64,000 nucleotides of DNA, taken from positions 1-64,000 of the forward strand of contig JACJXD010000012.1 of the NCBI GenBank assembly GCA_020636845.1, written 5' to 3'. The notes under the pieces were generated by a model, which saw only the letters and a program-made list of their open reading frames with translations, was not told where the DNA came from and made no database searches. How positions within the stretch are numbered: position 1 is the stretch's first letter; every line of letters begins with the position of its first letter. The DNA comes from Bacteroidales bacterium. Its GTDB lineage: Bacteria > Bacteroidota > Bacteroidia > Bacteroidales > Tenuifilaceae. Positions 8,212 to 16,555 of the stretch are shown here, piece by piece. The position numbers and the translations under genes were made by a program.

Positions 8212-9282
8212 ATGAAGCCGTATAGTTTTTTGATAGTTTTTCTCGTCTTTTGGAGTAATGTATATGCCCAAACAACGGATTCTACGGTAATTCGTATTAA
8301 GAAATTTTCTAAGAGCATTAATTTTTATACTAAGTTAACCTCGGCATTTTCTAATGTTGAAGTTTCTAATCCCGATTTAAAAGAATCTCTTTTATTCGAA
8401 CCTAATCCGAATGCTCAATTCGGTATGGGTTTCTCGTATTCGTGGTTGGGGTTAGGTTTTAATGTGGAGTTACCTACCGATTACGAAACCGAGCAGAAGT
8501 ATGGAAAAACACAAAAATTCGATTTTGAGGCTCATTACACGCTGAGACGATTTTTTTTAGATTTTACATTGAAGAATTACAAAGGATTTTACCTGTCGAA
8601 TCCCGGTAAGGTAATTCCGCAATGGGACAGAAGCAATCCGTTGCCTAAGGCCCCTAACTTAGAAACGGTTTCGTTGGCTGTTTCGTTTGCGTACATTTTC
8701 AGTCCCGACAAATTTTCGGCAAATGCCGCCTATACATATACTTATGCCATGCGGAAGAGTGGCGGTAGTTGGATACTTGGCGGATTTGCATCGGTAAATA
8801 CTGTGGCAAGCGATACTTCTATTGTTCCGGGTATCGTAAAGCAATACATCGATCCGCGATTGGATGTTAAGACGTTAGGATTTGCCAATTTTGGGGTGTC
8901 GTTTGGTTATTCCTACTTATTTACCATGTGGAAAAAGTATTTTTGTTCGCTAACGTTATTGCCGGGTTTGTCGTTACAAAAGGTAATTCAGCAATCTTCC
9001 ATTACCGGAGAAGTTACCGAGAACAACGTTTTAGCGGGAAGGAATATTGTGCGTTTTTCTTTGGGAAAAAATGGAGACAAGTATTATTGGGGCATCGCAG
9101 CATACATAGAGTCTTCCATTGTTAACAACAAGGATTCAAAATTACAGTTGACGTCCGGAAGCACGTACCTGTTTTTAGGGTACAGGCTTGATACATCGAA
9201 TTGGAAATTTATGAAAGGTGTCGATAGGGTTATGCACCCAAGGTTTTTAAGATTTCTTACAGGATCACCTCCCGAACGTTAA
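8212..9282 (+). CDS. DUF4421-type outer-membrane protein
   Basis: 356 residues; signal peptide MKPYSFLIVFLVFWSNVYAQ. The rest alternates hydrophobic and polar residues in beta-barrel fashion (FGMGFSYSWLGLGFNVELP, DFEAHYTLRRFFLDFTLKNY), consistent with an outer-membrane barrel of the DUF4421 family. An in-frame TTG lies two codons upstream at 8206, but the ATG at 8212 starts the signal peptide cleanly. The family is widespread in Bacteroidota and has no known function. It is divergent from the DcaP-like gene and converges with the AlkD-like gene at a 2-base gap. Confidence 0.75.
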   Translation: MKPYSFLIVFLVFWSNVYAQTTDSTVIRIKKFSKSINFYTKLTSAFSNVEVSNPDLKESLLFEPNPNAQFGMGFSYSWLGLGFNVELPTDYETEQKYGKTQKFDFEAHYTLRRFFLDFTLKNYKGFYLSNPGKVIPQWDRSNPLPKAPNLETVSLAVSFAYIFSPDKFSANAAYTYTYAMRKSGGSWILGGFASVNTVASDTSIVPGIVKQYIDPRLDVKTLGFANFGVSFGYSYLFTMWKKYFCSLTLLPGLSLQKVIQQSSITGEVTENNVLAGRNIVRFSLGKNGDKYYWGIAAYIESSIVNNKDSKLQLTSGSTYLFLGYRLDTSNWKFMKGVDRVMHPRFLRFLTGSPPER

Positions 9283-9284
9283 GT

Positions 9285-9992
9285 TTACTTTGCCATAGCC
9301 TTTTTCCTTAAATCCTCCGGCATTTTTTCAATGGCGTATCGAAGGGCTGTTCGAGGCATTTCTTTCTTATTCTTCATTATAAATTCAAAAACTTCCTGTT
9401 GATATGCCTGACTTGCAGCCTTGAGCATCCACCCGTACCCTTTTTGAACCAGATCGTCGGTATCGATTAGGAGAGTTTGAGCAATTTCAAAGATATCATC
9501 TAAGAATAGACCTTTCCGTGCCGGAATAATGAATGTAACAGCCGATGCTCTTCGCATCCAGCGGTTTGGCGATTTAGACCACTGTTTCATGTACTGGGTT
9601 AACTTCGGGTACATTGTTACAATTGAGCCAACAGTATGGTTGCATAGCGTATCGCATGTAGCCCAGTTGCTAACGTATTTGCTAATCCAGCGTTCGAAAA
9701 GTTCAATATCTTCTTCAACAAAATATTTACTCTGTTTTTCGCTCCACTGGCAGGCAATCATGCACTCTTCCATTATTCCCGATTCCCAAAGTTCCTCGCA
9801 GAGCGTAAAAATTTCATTCTTCTCCAAATTCTTAATTTTCTGGTAATATTTTTTGGATATAGCAGTTACCTGTGCCGATTTTATGCCATACATTGAAACT
9901 TCTTCCTTAAAGAATTTTTCCCCTTGTTTACGCGTTTTTTCGTCGGCTATTGTGGAAAGTTCGCTTCTAAGCGAGGTTAAGATAGTCTCCAT
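9285..9992 (-). CDS. DNA alkylation repair protein, AlkD-like
   Basis: 235 residues of helical HEAT-like repeats. AlkD-type proteins excise N3- and N7-alkylated purines without base flipping. Family features seen: an N-terminal helix pair ending GIKSAQVTAISKKYYQKI, ISKYVSNWATCDTLCNHTVG in the middle with the conserved Trp-Asp region, SPNRWMRRASAVTFIIPARK, and TDDLVQKGYGWMLKAASQ, which carries the Asp of the active-site cleft. Cytosolic. It is divergent from the methyltransferase gene with 72 bases between starts. Assignment to the family is good; activity on a given lesion is inferred. Confidence 0.87.
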   Translation of the reverse strand: METILTSLRSELSTIADEKTRKQGEKFFKEEVSMYGIKSAQVTAISKKYYQKIKNLEKNEIFTLCEELWESGIMEECMIACQWSEKQSKYFVEEDIELFERWISKYVSNWATCDTLCNHTVGSIVTMYPKLTQYMKQWSKSPNRWMRRASAVTFIIPARKGLFLDDIFEIAQTLLIDTDDLVQKGYGWMLKAASQAYQQEVFEFIMKNKKEMPRTALRYAIEKMPEDLRKKAMAK

Positions 9993-10064
9993 TTTATATA
10001 GTTTAGGTACGTTCTAAGGTAGATATATTTGTTTAGAATTTTAACTTTGAGGAAATTTTGTTTG

Positions 10065-11219
10065 ATGCCGAATTTTAGATTTATCGACTTATTTGCAGGA
10101 ATTGGTGGTTTTCATATAGCAATGTCCCAGTTGGGTGGCGAATGTGTGTTTGCTTCCGAAATAGACAAGTTTGCAGCCGAGACGTATAAGCAAAACTTCA
10201 ATATCGACTCGTTAAACGATATTCGTACAGTTGATGCTTTAAGCATTCCACCGCACGATGTGCTTTGTGCTGGCTTCCCTTGTCAGTCGTTTTCGAAGGC
10301 CGGGAAACAGGGTGGATTCGACGATACCCGAGGAACGCTTTTCTTCGATATAAAGCGTATTTTGGCGGTTCATAAACCTAAGTATATTGTTCTGGAGAAT
10401 GTTCGAAACTTGGTTTCGCACGACAAAGGGCGAACGTGGAAAATAATTTCGAAGACGTTAAAAGATCTTGGATATATTATTACCGAAAAGCCTATAATTG
10501 TTAGTCCGCACCAAATAGGCGTGCCTCAATTAAGGGAGCGTGTGTATATTTTAGGAGTTCACAAGGATTTTACGAATTGTAAAAAAATATGCCTTTCGGT
10601 ACCAAAAGCAAAAAAGAATTTGCTTTCGGGCAAAAGCATTTTAAATGGAACATCCGATCCTAAATACCATATTTCGGATTACGAGGAGTACGTGCTTAAC
10701 GCATGGAACGATTTTATAAATGGTATCGATACCAAGGTTTTGGGTTTCCCGATTTGGGCAAAGGAATTTGCCCAAAATACCGATATATCCCAATTCCCGA
10801 AGTGGAAGCAAAACTTTATTTTGAAGAACAGGGAGTTGTATGTCCGAAATAGAACGTTTATAGATGGTTGGCTTAATCGTTATAACCATTTAAAGGATTT
10901 TGTTCCGACACATACTAAGTTCGAATGGCAGGCTGGTTACGATATAAGCAGTGTGTGGGAGGGAATTATCCAGTTTCGACCTTCAGGAATAAGGGTAAAA
11001 CGTCCTACCGAGTTTCCGGCACTTGTGGCAATGGTTCATATTCCAATTGTTGGTTGGAAGAAAAGGCGGTTAACGCCTCGTGAAGTTGCCAACTTGCAAA
11101 GTTTTCCGGATGATTTTAAGGTGAATGCCAATCCGCAACAGGCGTTTAAGCAATTTGGAAATGCTGTAAATGTTAAGGTGGTAAAAACTCTTGCCCAGCA
11201 ATTGTTTGAACAAACATAA
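10065..11219 (+). CDS. DNA (cytosine-5) methyltransferase, solitary
   Basis: 384 residues. Motifs in order: I FIDLFAGIGG (6-15, AdoMet binding), IV GFPCQSFS with nucleophile Cys73, VI ENV (111-113), VIII QLRERV (155-160), a variable target-recognition region (about 175-320), and X FKQFGNAVNVKV (361 on). This is a complete type II C5 enzyme that methylates cytosine in a short double-stranded site. The frame opens at a TTG at 10029, but that codon lies inside a TATATTTG -7 box (10024-10031); a second box TAACTTTG is at 10042-10049, so I use the ATG at 10065. No restriction endonuclease gene is adjacent. The recognition sequence cannot be read off. Confidence 0.93.
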   Translation: MPNFRFIDLFAGIGGFHIAMSQLGGECVFASEIDKFAAETYKQNFNIDSLNDIRTVDALSIPPHDVLCAGFPCQSFSKAGKQGGFDDTRGTLFFDIKRILAVHKPKYIVLENVRNLVSHDKGRTWKIISKTLKDLGYIITEKPIIVSPHQIGVPQLRERVYILGVHKDFTNCKKICLSVPKAKKNLLSGKSILNGTSDPKYHISDYEEYVLNAWNDFINGIDTKVLGFPIWAKEFAQNTDISQFPKWKQNFILKNRELYVRNRTFIDGWLNRYNHLKDFVPTHTKFEWQAGYDISSVWEGIIQFRPSGIRVKRPTEFPALVAMVHIPIVGWKKRRLTPREVANLQSFPDDFKVNANPQQAFKQFGNAVNVKVVKTLAQQLFEQT

Positions 11220-11300
11220 AAAGCCTAATTTTATAAGCAAAAAGTAAAGCATAGCTATTTTGAATAAACGATTTTCAAATCAACTTAAATCTATTATAGT

Positions 11301-12986
11301 ATGAAAACATTGGCTAAAACAACTTTTACCGTTATTCTACTGGTTGCTGTTGTTTCCTGCACAAACAAGCAAAAACAGATGGAACAAAAACTATCGAACT
11401 TTATTTCTAGGTTAGAGCAGCAAGCAATTCCTTTATCCAAGGAGGCTGCCATTGCATCGTGGGATGCGTCTATTTCTGGGAAGGACGAGGATTATAAAAA
11501 ATCCGAAGAGGCACAAATTAAGTTGGTTAATGTTTTTTCCGATTCTGCCTTGTTTGCCGAGTTAAAGCAGATAAAAGAGTCGGGCTTGGTTAAGGATTCC
11601 ATTCTAAAGCGTGAAATGGATATTCTTTACCCTTCGTTCCTGCGCAATCAGGTTGATCCACAATTGCTGGAACAGCAAATTAAAATGGAAAGTAATCTGG
11701 AAAAGAAGTATTCCAATTTCCGTGCAAATGTGGATGGAAAAATGTTAACCGATAACCAAATTGAGGAAATTTTGAGGACTTCGAAGAATAGCAAAGAGTT
11801 GGAAAAGGCGTGGAAGGCTCATAAAATGATTGGGAGGGAAGTTGCCGACGACATTATTGCCTTGGTTAAGGTTCGTAACCAAATTGCTCAGAAGTTGGGT
11901 TATGATAATTACCACACCATGAATATGACGCTTTCGGAACAGGATCCGAATGTGGTGTTAGCCCTGTTTGATGAACTTGATAGCCTAACAGCCGGCACTT
12001 TTGCCAGTTTAAAGGCCGACATCGATTCGTATCTCTCCAAACGGGATGGAGTTCCTGTAAGTAAGTTAATGCCGTGGCATTACCAGAATCGTTATTTTCA
12101 GGAAGCCCCGAAAATTTATAAAGTTGACCTTGATCAGTTTTATAAGGATAAGGATTTGGTTGAATTGACAAAGAAATTCTACGACGGAATTGGTTTGAAT
12201 GTGGACGATATTGTTGCACATTCCGATTTATTTGAGAAACCTGGAAAAAATCAACATGCGTTTTGCACGGATATTGACCGCTCCGGAGATGTTCGCGTTT
12301 TATGCAACATTCAGCCCAGTTATAACTGGATGAATACCATGTTGCACGAAAATGGTCATGGTGTTTATTCAAAATATAACGATCCTAACAAACCGTACTT
12401 ACTACGCGATGCTGCACACAGTTTTACAACCGAGGCCATTGCCATGTTGATGGGACGTCTTGCAAGCAATCCTCAGTGGATGCTAGATATGGGTATAATA
12501 AATCAGGAGCAAAAGGAGCAAATTCAGGACGATTGCTTTAAGTCGCTTAGGTTGGAGCAGCTTACTTTTAGCCGTTGGGCACAGGTAATGTATCGTTTTG
12601 AAAAGGATATGTATGCTAATCCCGATCAGGATTTGAATGCACTTTGGTGGAATTTGGTTGAGAAGTATCAAATGCTTACCAAGCCCGAAGGTCGAAATGA
12701 ACCCGATTGGGCTACAAAAATCCATATTGCCCTTTATCCTTGCTACTATCATAATTACCTGATGGGCGAAATGTTGGCTTCGCAGTTAAATTATTACATT
12801 GCTGACCATATTTTGGGCGTGAGCGATATTCGCGAGGTTAGTTTTGTTGGAAAACCTGAAGTTGGTAAGTACCTAAAGGAAAATATATTTGAACCGGGAT
12901 GTTTATATCCATGGAATGAGATGATTAAACGTGCAACCGGCGAGAAGTTAACAGCCAAGTATTATGCAAAGCAGTTTGTCGATTAA
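11301..12986 (+). CDS. M2-like zinc metallopeptidase lipoprotein
   Basis: 561 residues. A lipobox (VVSC, Cys20) makes it an envelope lipoprotein. The zinc motif HENGH (349-353) and downstream third ligand Glu378 in TTEAIAMLMGR put it in clan MA(E). The overall helical pattern and length fit bacterial M2 (angiotensin-converting-enzyme-like) dipeptidyl carboxypeptidases better than M3, though the distinction is not certain. It would clip peptides in the periplasm or at the cell surface. It is the first of three metallopeptidase lipoproteins within 7.4 kb. A clear terminator follows at 13004-13037. Confidence 0.82.
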   Translation: MKTLAKTTFTVILLVAVVSCTNKQKQMEQKLSNFISRLEQQAIPLSKEAAIASWDASISGKDEDYKKSEEAQIKLVNVFSDSALFAELKQIKESGLVKDSILKREMDILYPSFLRNQVDPQLLEQQIKMESNLEKKYSNFRANVDGKMLTDNQIEEILRTSKNSKELEKAWKAHKMIGREVADDIIALVKVRNQIAQKLGYDNYHTMNMTLSEQDPNVVLALFDELDSLTAGTFASLKADIDSYLSKRDGVPVSKLMPWHYQNRYFQEAPKIYKVDLDQFYKDKDLVELTKKFYDGIGLNVDDIVAHSDLFEKPGKNQHAFCTDIDRSGDVRVLCNIQPSYNWMNTMLHENGHGVYSKYNDPNKPYLLRDAAHSFTTEAIAMLMGRLASNPQWMLDMGIINQEQKEQIQDDCFKSLRLEQLTFSRWAQVMYRFEKDMYANPDQDLNALWWNLVEKYQMLTKPEGRNEPDWATKIHIALYPCYYHNYLMGEMLASQLNYYIADHILGVSDIREVSFVGKPEVGKYLKENIFEPGCLYPWNEMIKRATGEKLTAKYYAKQFVD

Positions 12987-13003
12987 CAAATTGCTAGAAA
13001 AAT

Positions 13004-13037
13004 AAAGAGCAGCGTTTTATTTCGCTGCTCTTTTTAT
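13004..13037 (+). terminator. Intrinsic terminator after the M2-like peptidase
   Basis: Stem AAAGAGCAGCG / CGCTGCTCTTT around an eight-base loop, followed by a T-run. It begins 17 bases after the stop codon. Confidence 0.9.
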
Positions 13038-13059
13038 TTAACGTGATTTCGATATAAGA

Positions 13060-13157
13060 TGTCATTCCGAATTTGTCGAGGAACCGAGCGAAGTGAGTTC
13101 AACGAAGTTAATCTATCTTGATAGAATGCGGATGCTTCGACTTCGCTCAGCATGACA
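13060..13157. repeat. REP-like intergenic palindromic element
   Basis: About 98 bases bounded by TGTCAT and ATGACA. Inside, the left part contains GAGCGAAGTGAG and the right part CTTCGACTTCGCTCAGCATGAC, which are partly complementary, so the element can fold on itself. Short dispersed elements with this GAGCGAAG / CTTCGCTC core are common between genes in Bacteroidota genomes. Only one copy is in this window. It sits between the terminator of the M2-like gene and the end of the convergent M1 gene. Confidence 0.6.
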
Positions 13158-13219
13158 ATGCAATTCTTTATTTTATCACTTAAAATAAAATGTTTATTCT
13201 TATATCGAACTTACGTTAT

Positions 13220-15751
13220 TTACGATACTTTCTGCGATCGAAAAAGAATATCAGCCGATTGTAGCAGTTTCCTTTTTAAGTTGTCGGATAAATTTGGATG
13301 TTCTTTTATCCATTCTTTTACAATGGTTTCGGCCTTTTTGGTATTATGTCCCCATAAAGTTGCATCAAGCCAACTTTTAGGGAAAAATATATCGCCTGTT
13401 TGCTGAATTTCCGGTAGCAAATCGAGGGATGCCTTGAGGTAGTTAATCGAAAAATTTTCGTGTATGGGATGGTTAAAGTAGTATAACGCTTCGGTTACCC
13501 AAGGTTCAGGTCTTCGATTTTTTGCATCTTTTAGGGATTGGAAAAAAGTGTTACGGGTGTTTTCGTTGGAGGAAAGAGCCCTGCGAACAAACGAAAATTT
13601 AGCCAGTAGGTCAGGGTTCGAAATTTGTTTCTGTTGTATGTTTAATATGCTGTCTGCTATTTCTTCGCTACGAATTGCAATTTGGTACGATAGAGAAACC
13701 AGTTCATTTTCGCTGAAGGTAACATCCGGTATTTTTGTTTTTTGTTGCCAAATTGAGGTCATCAGTTTTAACGCTTCGGGGCTAGTGGCAATATTGGAAA
13801 AGGTATTTAAAAAGGGTTTCCGTTCCGAAGACGATGTTGAAGATGAGTTGATTTTGTTCCAGAGTAATAGTTCCAATCCGCTGGCGTACTTATCGCGGTA
13901 ATCTTGGTTAAAAAATCTCCACCATAAAGTTTTTACATTGCCCAATAAGTAATCGGTTATTTGTGGCTCCGTTTCGTAGTCCAACGCTTTTTGCAGGAAA
14001 CTAATATATTGATCTTTCGTTATGTAATTGTTCAAAAATAGTTCGTGAAAGTTTACGTAACATGCAGCCCTGCTAATAGGATTCTCTATATAAAAAATGG
14101 AATCAGTTAGATATGTCAAAGAGGTAGAATCGGGAACAAACATTCCATACCCCATACCATTGGAGTTTGGGAAAATTATCGTTAATTTTTTATTCGAAAT
14201 ATCCTGTGAATATTTAGGTCTATCTTGATTTACATTTAGAAAAGGAAGCATTGTTTCAGATTTAACCAAGCCAACGTCGTACATCATTGGCATAAAGTTT
14301 CCCGATTGTTCTAAAACTAGATTTCCGTTTCTGTTCTTTTCGGTTATTGTAGGCATTCCTGTTTTTTCAATCCAGCATTTATTCCAAAGAAAAAGGTTAC
14401 TGGCAGGAGAGAGGGAGTCGAAAATAGCGATTAAATCGTTCCAATCGGCATTCGACATGCTATACTTTTTCAAGTATAGTTGAAGTCCTTTTCTTAGATT
14501 TTCCTGTCCAATAGAAAGTTCCAGTTGATTTAACGCTATGGGTGCTTTGTTATAAATAATATCGCCGTAAAGTGTTCCTGCGAGCAAAAGGTTGTCCAGT
14601 TTTTGCCTTATAGGATTAGTACCTGCCGTTCTGTCAACGCTATAAGCGCTAGGATAGTGCGAAAGAATAAAACTTAGTTCATGGTTGATATTTGGAAATT
14701 GTGGATTTACAATTTTATCGGCCATTAAACTTGCGAATACCTCTTTTAGCCAAACATCGTTGAACCAGCGCATGGTAACCAAATCGCCAAACCACTGATG
14801 CGAGGTTTCGTGCGCAATTAGGTTTGCCCTGTTAAGAAGTTCCGTTTCCGACGGGTTTTCGTTTAGTAGAATTCTCGATTCTCTGTAGAATATTGCCCCG
14901 GGATGCTCCATTCCACCGTATTGAAAGTCGGGAATAAGAACAACGTCTAATTTACTGAAGGGGTAGGGAATGCCTGTATATTCGGTTAGCCAGTTTAATG
15001 AGTGTGCTTCGCTTTCGTATATGGCGTCCAAGTTATTATTTACTTTGGTTTTATTGGTTTCTCGGTAATATACAGTCAAATTAGAACCATTTACGGTGCG
15101 AGTAACGGCGTTAAATTGTCCTGCTGCAAAGGCAAAAAGGTATGTGCTTATCGGTTTAGTTTCGCAAAATCGTATTACTTTTTTAGAATCTATTTCTAAA
15201 ATCATGGAGGCTGGTGCGTTGGAAACGGCAACCCAGTTTAACGGAATTTCCAAGGAAAGTTTAAAACTTGCCTTTAAGTCAGGCTGATCGAAGCAAGGAA
15301 AAACTGTTTGGGCTCTGTCGGGGACTAAAAGCGTGTATAAGAAATTGTCCTTTCTATTTAATGATTGACTATTCGCTTGAAATTCTACATCAATTTGGTT
15401 TGCCCCATTTTGAAGGAAACTGGAAGGTATTATAATATGTCCATTTTTAACAGAAGTATTAACTTGCCTGTTGTTGGCGGTTACAGAGAGTAAGTTTTTA
15501 TTTTGGTTACGAAAATCGAGAATAACATCTTCCTTTTTATTAAGATCGAAGGCTATTTCGGCACGTGCAGGTAAATCTTCCGCTTTATTTTCGCTGAACG
15601 AAAAAAACAGGTTATACGTAACATTAGCAATTGCCTCTTTTCTGTTTTTAGCAAGGTTGTAACTTACTCCTTCTTCTATATGATGTTTATTGCATCCGCT
15701 TAGAAAAATACTAAAAGCCAAAACAACCCAGTAAACCTTACGAAATTTCAT
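13220..15751 (-). CDS. M1 family aminopeptidase lipoprotein
   Basis: 843 residues. Lipobox FLSGC with Cys20. The exopeptidase motif is GGMEH (279-283), where most M1 enzymes have N as the last residue. The zinc site is HETSH (314-318) with Glu337 in WLKEVFAS. The beta-rich N-terminal domain (about 30-230) precedes the thermolysin-like catalytic domain (230-480) and a helical C-terminal part. It removes N-terminal residues from peptides, here in the periplasm or on the outer membrane. Monocistronic, minus strand, between two other metallopeptidase genes. Confidence 0.92.
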   Translation of the reverse strand: MKFRKVYWVVLAFSIFLSGCNKHHIEEGVSYNLAKNRKEAIANVTYNLFFSFSENKAEDLPARAEIAFDLNKKEDVILDFRNQNKNLLSVTANNRQVNTSVKNGHIIIPSSFLQNGANQIDVEFQANSQSLNRKDNFLYTLLVPDRAQTVFPCFDQPDLKASFKLSLEIPLNWVAVSNAPASMILEIDSKKVIRFCETKPISTYLFAFAAGQFNAVTRTVNGSNLTVYYRETNKTKVNNNLDAIYESEAHSLNWLTEYTGIPYPFSKLDVVLIPDFQYGGMEHPGAIFYRESRILLNENPSETELLNRANLIAHETSHQWFGDLVTMRWFNDVWLKEVFASLMADKIVNPQFPNINHELSFILSHYPSAYSVDRTAGTNPIRQKLDNLLLAGTLYGDIIYNKAPIALNQLELSIGQENLRKGLQLYLKKYSMSNADWNDLIAIFDSLSPASNLFLWNKCWIEKTGMPTITEKNRNGNLVLEQSGNFMPMMYDVGLVKSETMLPFLNVNQDRPKYSQDISNKKLTIIFPNSNGMGYGMFVPDSTSLTYLTDSIFYIENPISRAACYVNFHELFLNNYITKDQYISFLQKALDYETEPQITDYLLGNVKTLWWRFFNQDYRDKYASGLELLLWNKINSSSTSSSERKPFLNTFSNIATSPEALKLMTSIWQQKTKIPDVTFSENELVSLSYQIAIRSEEIADSILNIQQKQISNPDLLAKFSFVRRALSSNENTRNTFFQSLKDAKNRRPEPWVTEALYYFNHPIHENFSINYLKASLDLLPEIQQTGDIFFPKSWLDATLWGHNTKKAETIVKEWIKEHPNLSDNLKRKLLQSADILFRSQKVS

Positions 15752-16016
15752 ATCTCTAAAAATAAAATCGGATTAATATACAACAAATAGTCTTGTTGAA
15801 AAAATATATCAATCACATTGCCATTTTAGCATAATTGGAAATTCAATACAAAACAAAATAGTTACCATGCCAACGGTATTTTTTCCGATGAAATTGTGTC
15901 CTATTCTAAATAAAAAGCAATTGTGTAAAATAGGAAGGGCTACCGCAGGAGAGGAGCGTATATCTTTTACATGGCAACTTCTTTTTATATTTGTGTAATG
16001 TTTATTGTTAGGAATT

Positions 16017-16460
16017 ATGGAAGATATTGATAAAGAACTGCTGGATTTGCCTTTAAATTTATACAGAAGTGCAATATCCATTCGCAGCGAAATAACCCGT
16101 AGGTTAAGCAATGCTTTTGGTGAAGAGTTTACTGCCGATTACTGGTTTGTATTGAATTATATTGTTCATCATCAGCCGGTAGCAATTAACAACTTGGCTA
16201 AGTTAATGGGGCGAGATAAAGGTTCTATTTCCAGAACTGTGAATTGTATGGAGCGTATCGATTTAATATGTCGAAGCGTAAATCCTGCTAATAAAAAGTC
16301 GGTGCTAATTTCCGTGACCAACGTGGCACAGCAGTTCATGGAAAAGGCTGAGGTGGAAATAAAAAGTGTTGTGGAAAACTCGCTTGGTGCATTTAGACCG
16401 ATTGAAATGCTAGAGTTAAACAGAATGCTTCAGACTATTGTTGCAAATATGACTGAGTAG
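16017..16460 (+). CDS. MarR family transcriptional regulator
   Basis: 147 residues. The winged helix-turn-helix lies around 45-105: VAINNLAKLMGRDKGSISRT is the HTH and MERIDLICRSVNPANKKSVL the recognition end plus wing. Flanking helices form the dimer. MarR proteins usually repress nearby genes and respond to small ligands. The frame could start at a TTG at 16005, but the ATG at 16017 is preferred. A TATATTTG -7 box is at 15986-15993. It is followed by the M3 peptidase gene on the same strand 95 bases later; that gene may have its own promoter, so control of it is only a guess. Confidence 0.88.
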   Translation: MEDIDKELLDLPLNLYRSAISIRSEITRRLSNAFGEEFTADYWFVLNYIVHHQPVAINNLAKLMGRDKGSISRTVNCMERIDLICRSVNPANKKSVLISVTNVAQQFMEKAEVEIKSVVENSLGAFRPIEMLELNRMLQTIVANMTE

Positions 16461-16555
16461 AAAATTAGTAAGTTTGCGCATAAATTCTTTTAAATCAATT
16501 TTTTTTAAACATTCAATCGAATTACCTTTGCAGCCTTTGTAAAACTATAGTTAAG

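Noticed and set aside
10029..10064. Upstream TTG start for the C5 methyltransferase
   Set aside because: The codon sits inside a perfect -7 promoter box, so it is not expected in the mRNA.
11866..12372. 168-codon minus-strand frame within the M2-like peptidase gene
   Set aside because: Overlaps the zinc-site region of a well-supported gene and has low-quality sequence rich in His, Gln and Pro.
15752..16016. Gap before the MarR gene inspected for a tRNA or small RNA
   Set aside because: No cloverleaf, CCA end or strong hairpin was found, only a -7 promoter box.
15809..16111. 100-codon minus-strand frame over the MarR start
   Set aside because: No family similarity and it overlaps the MarR promoter and coding start.
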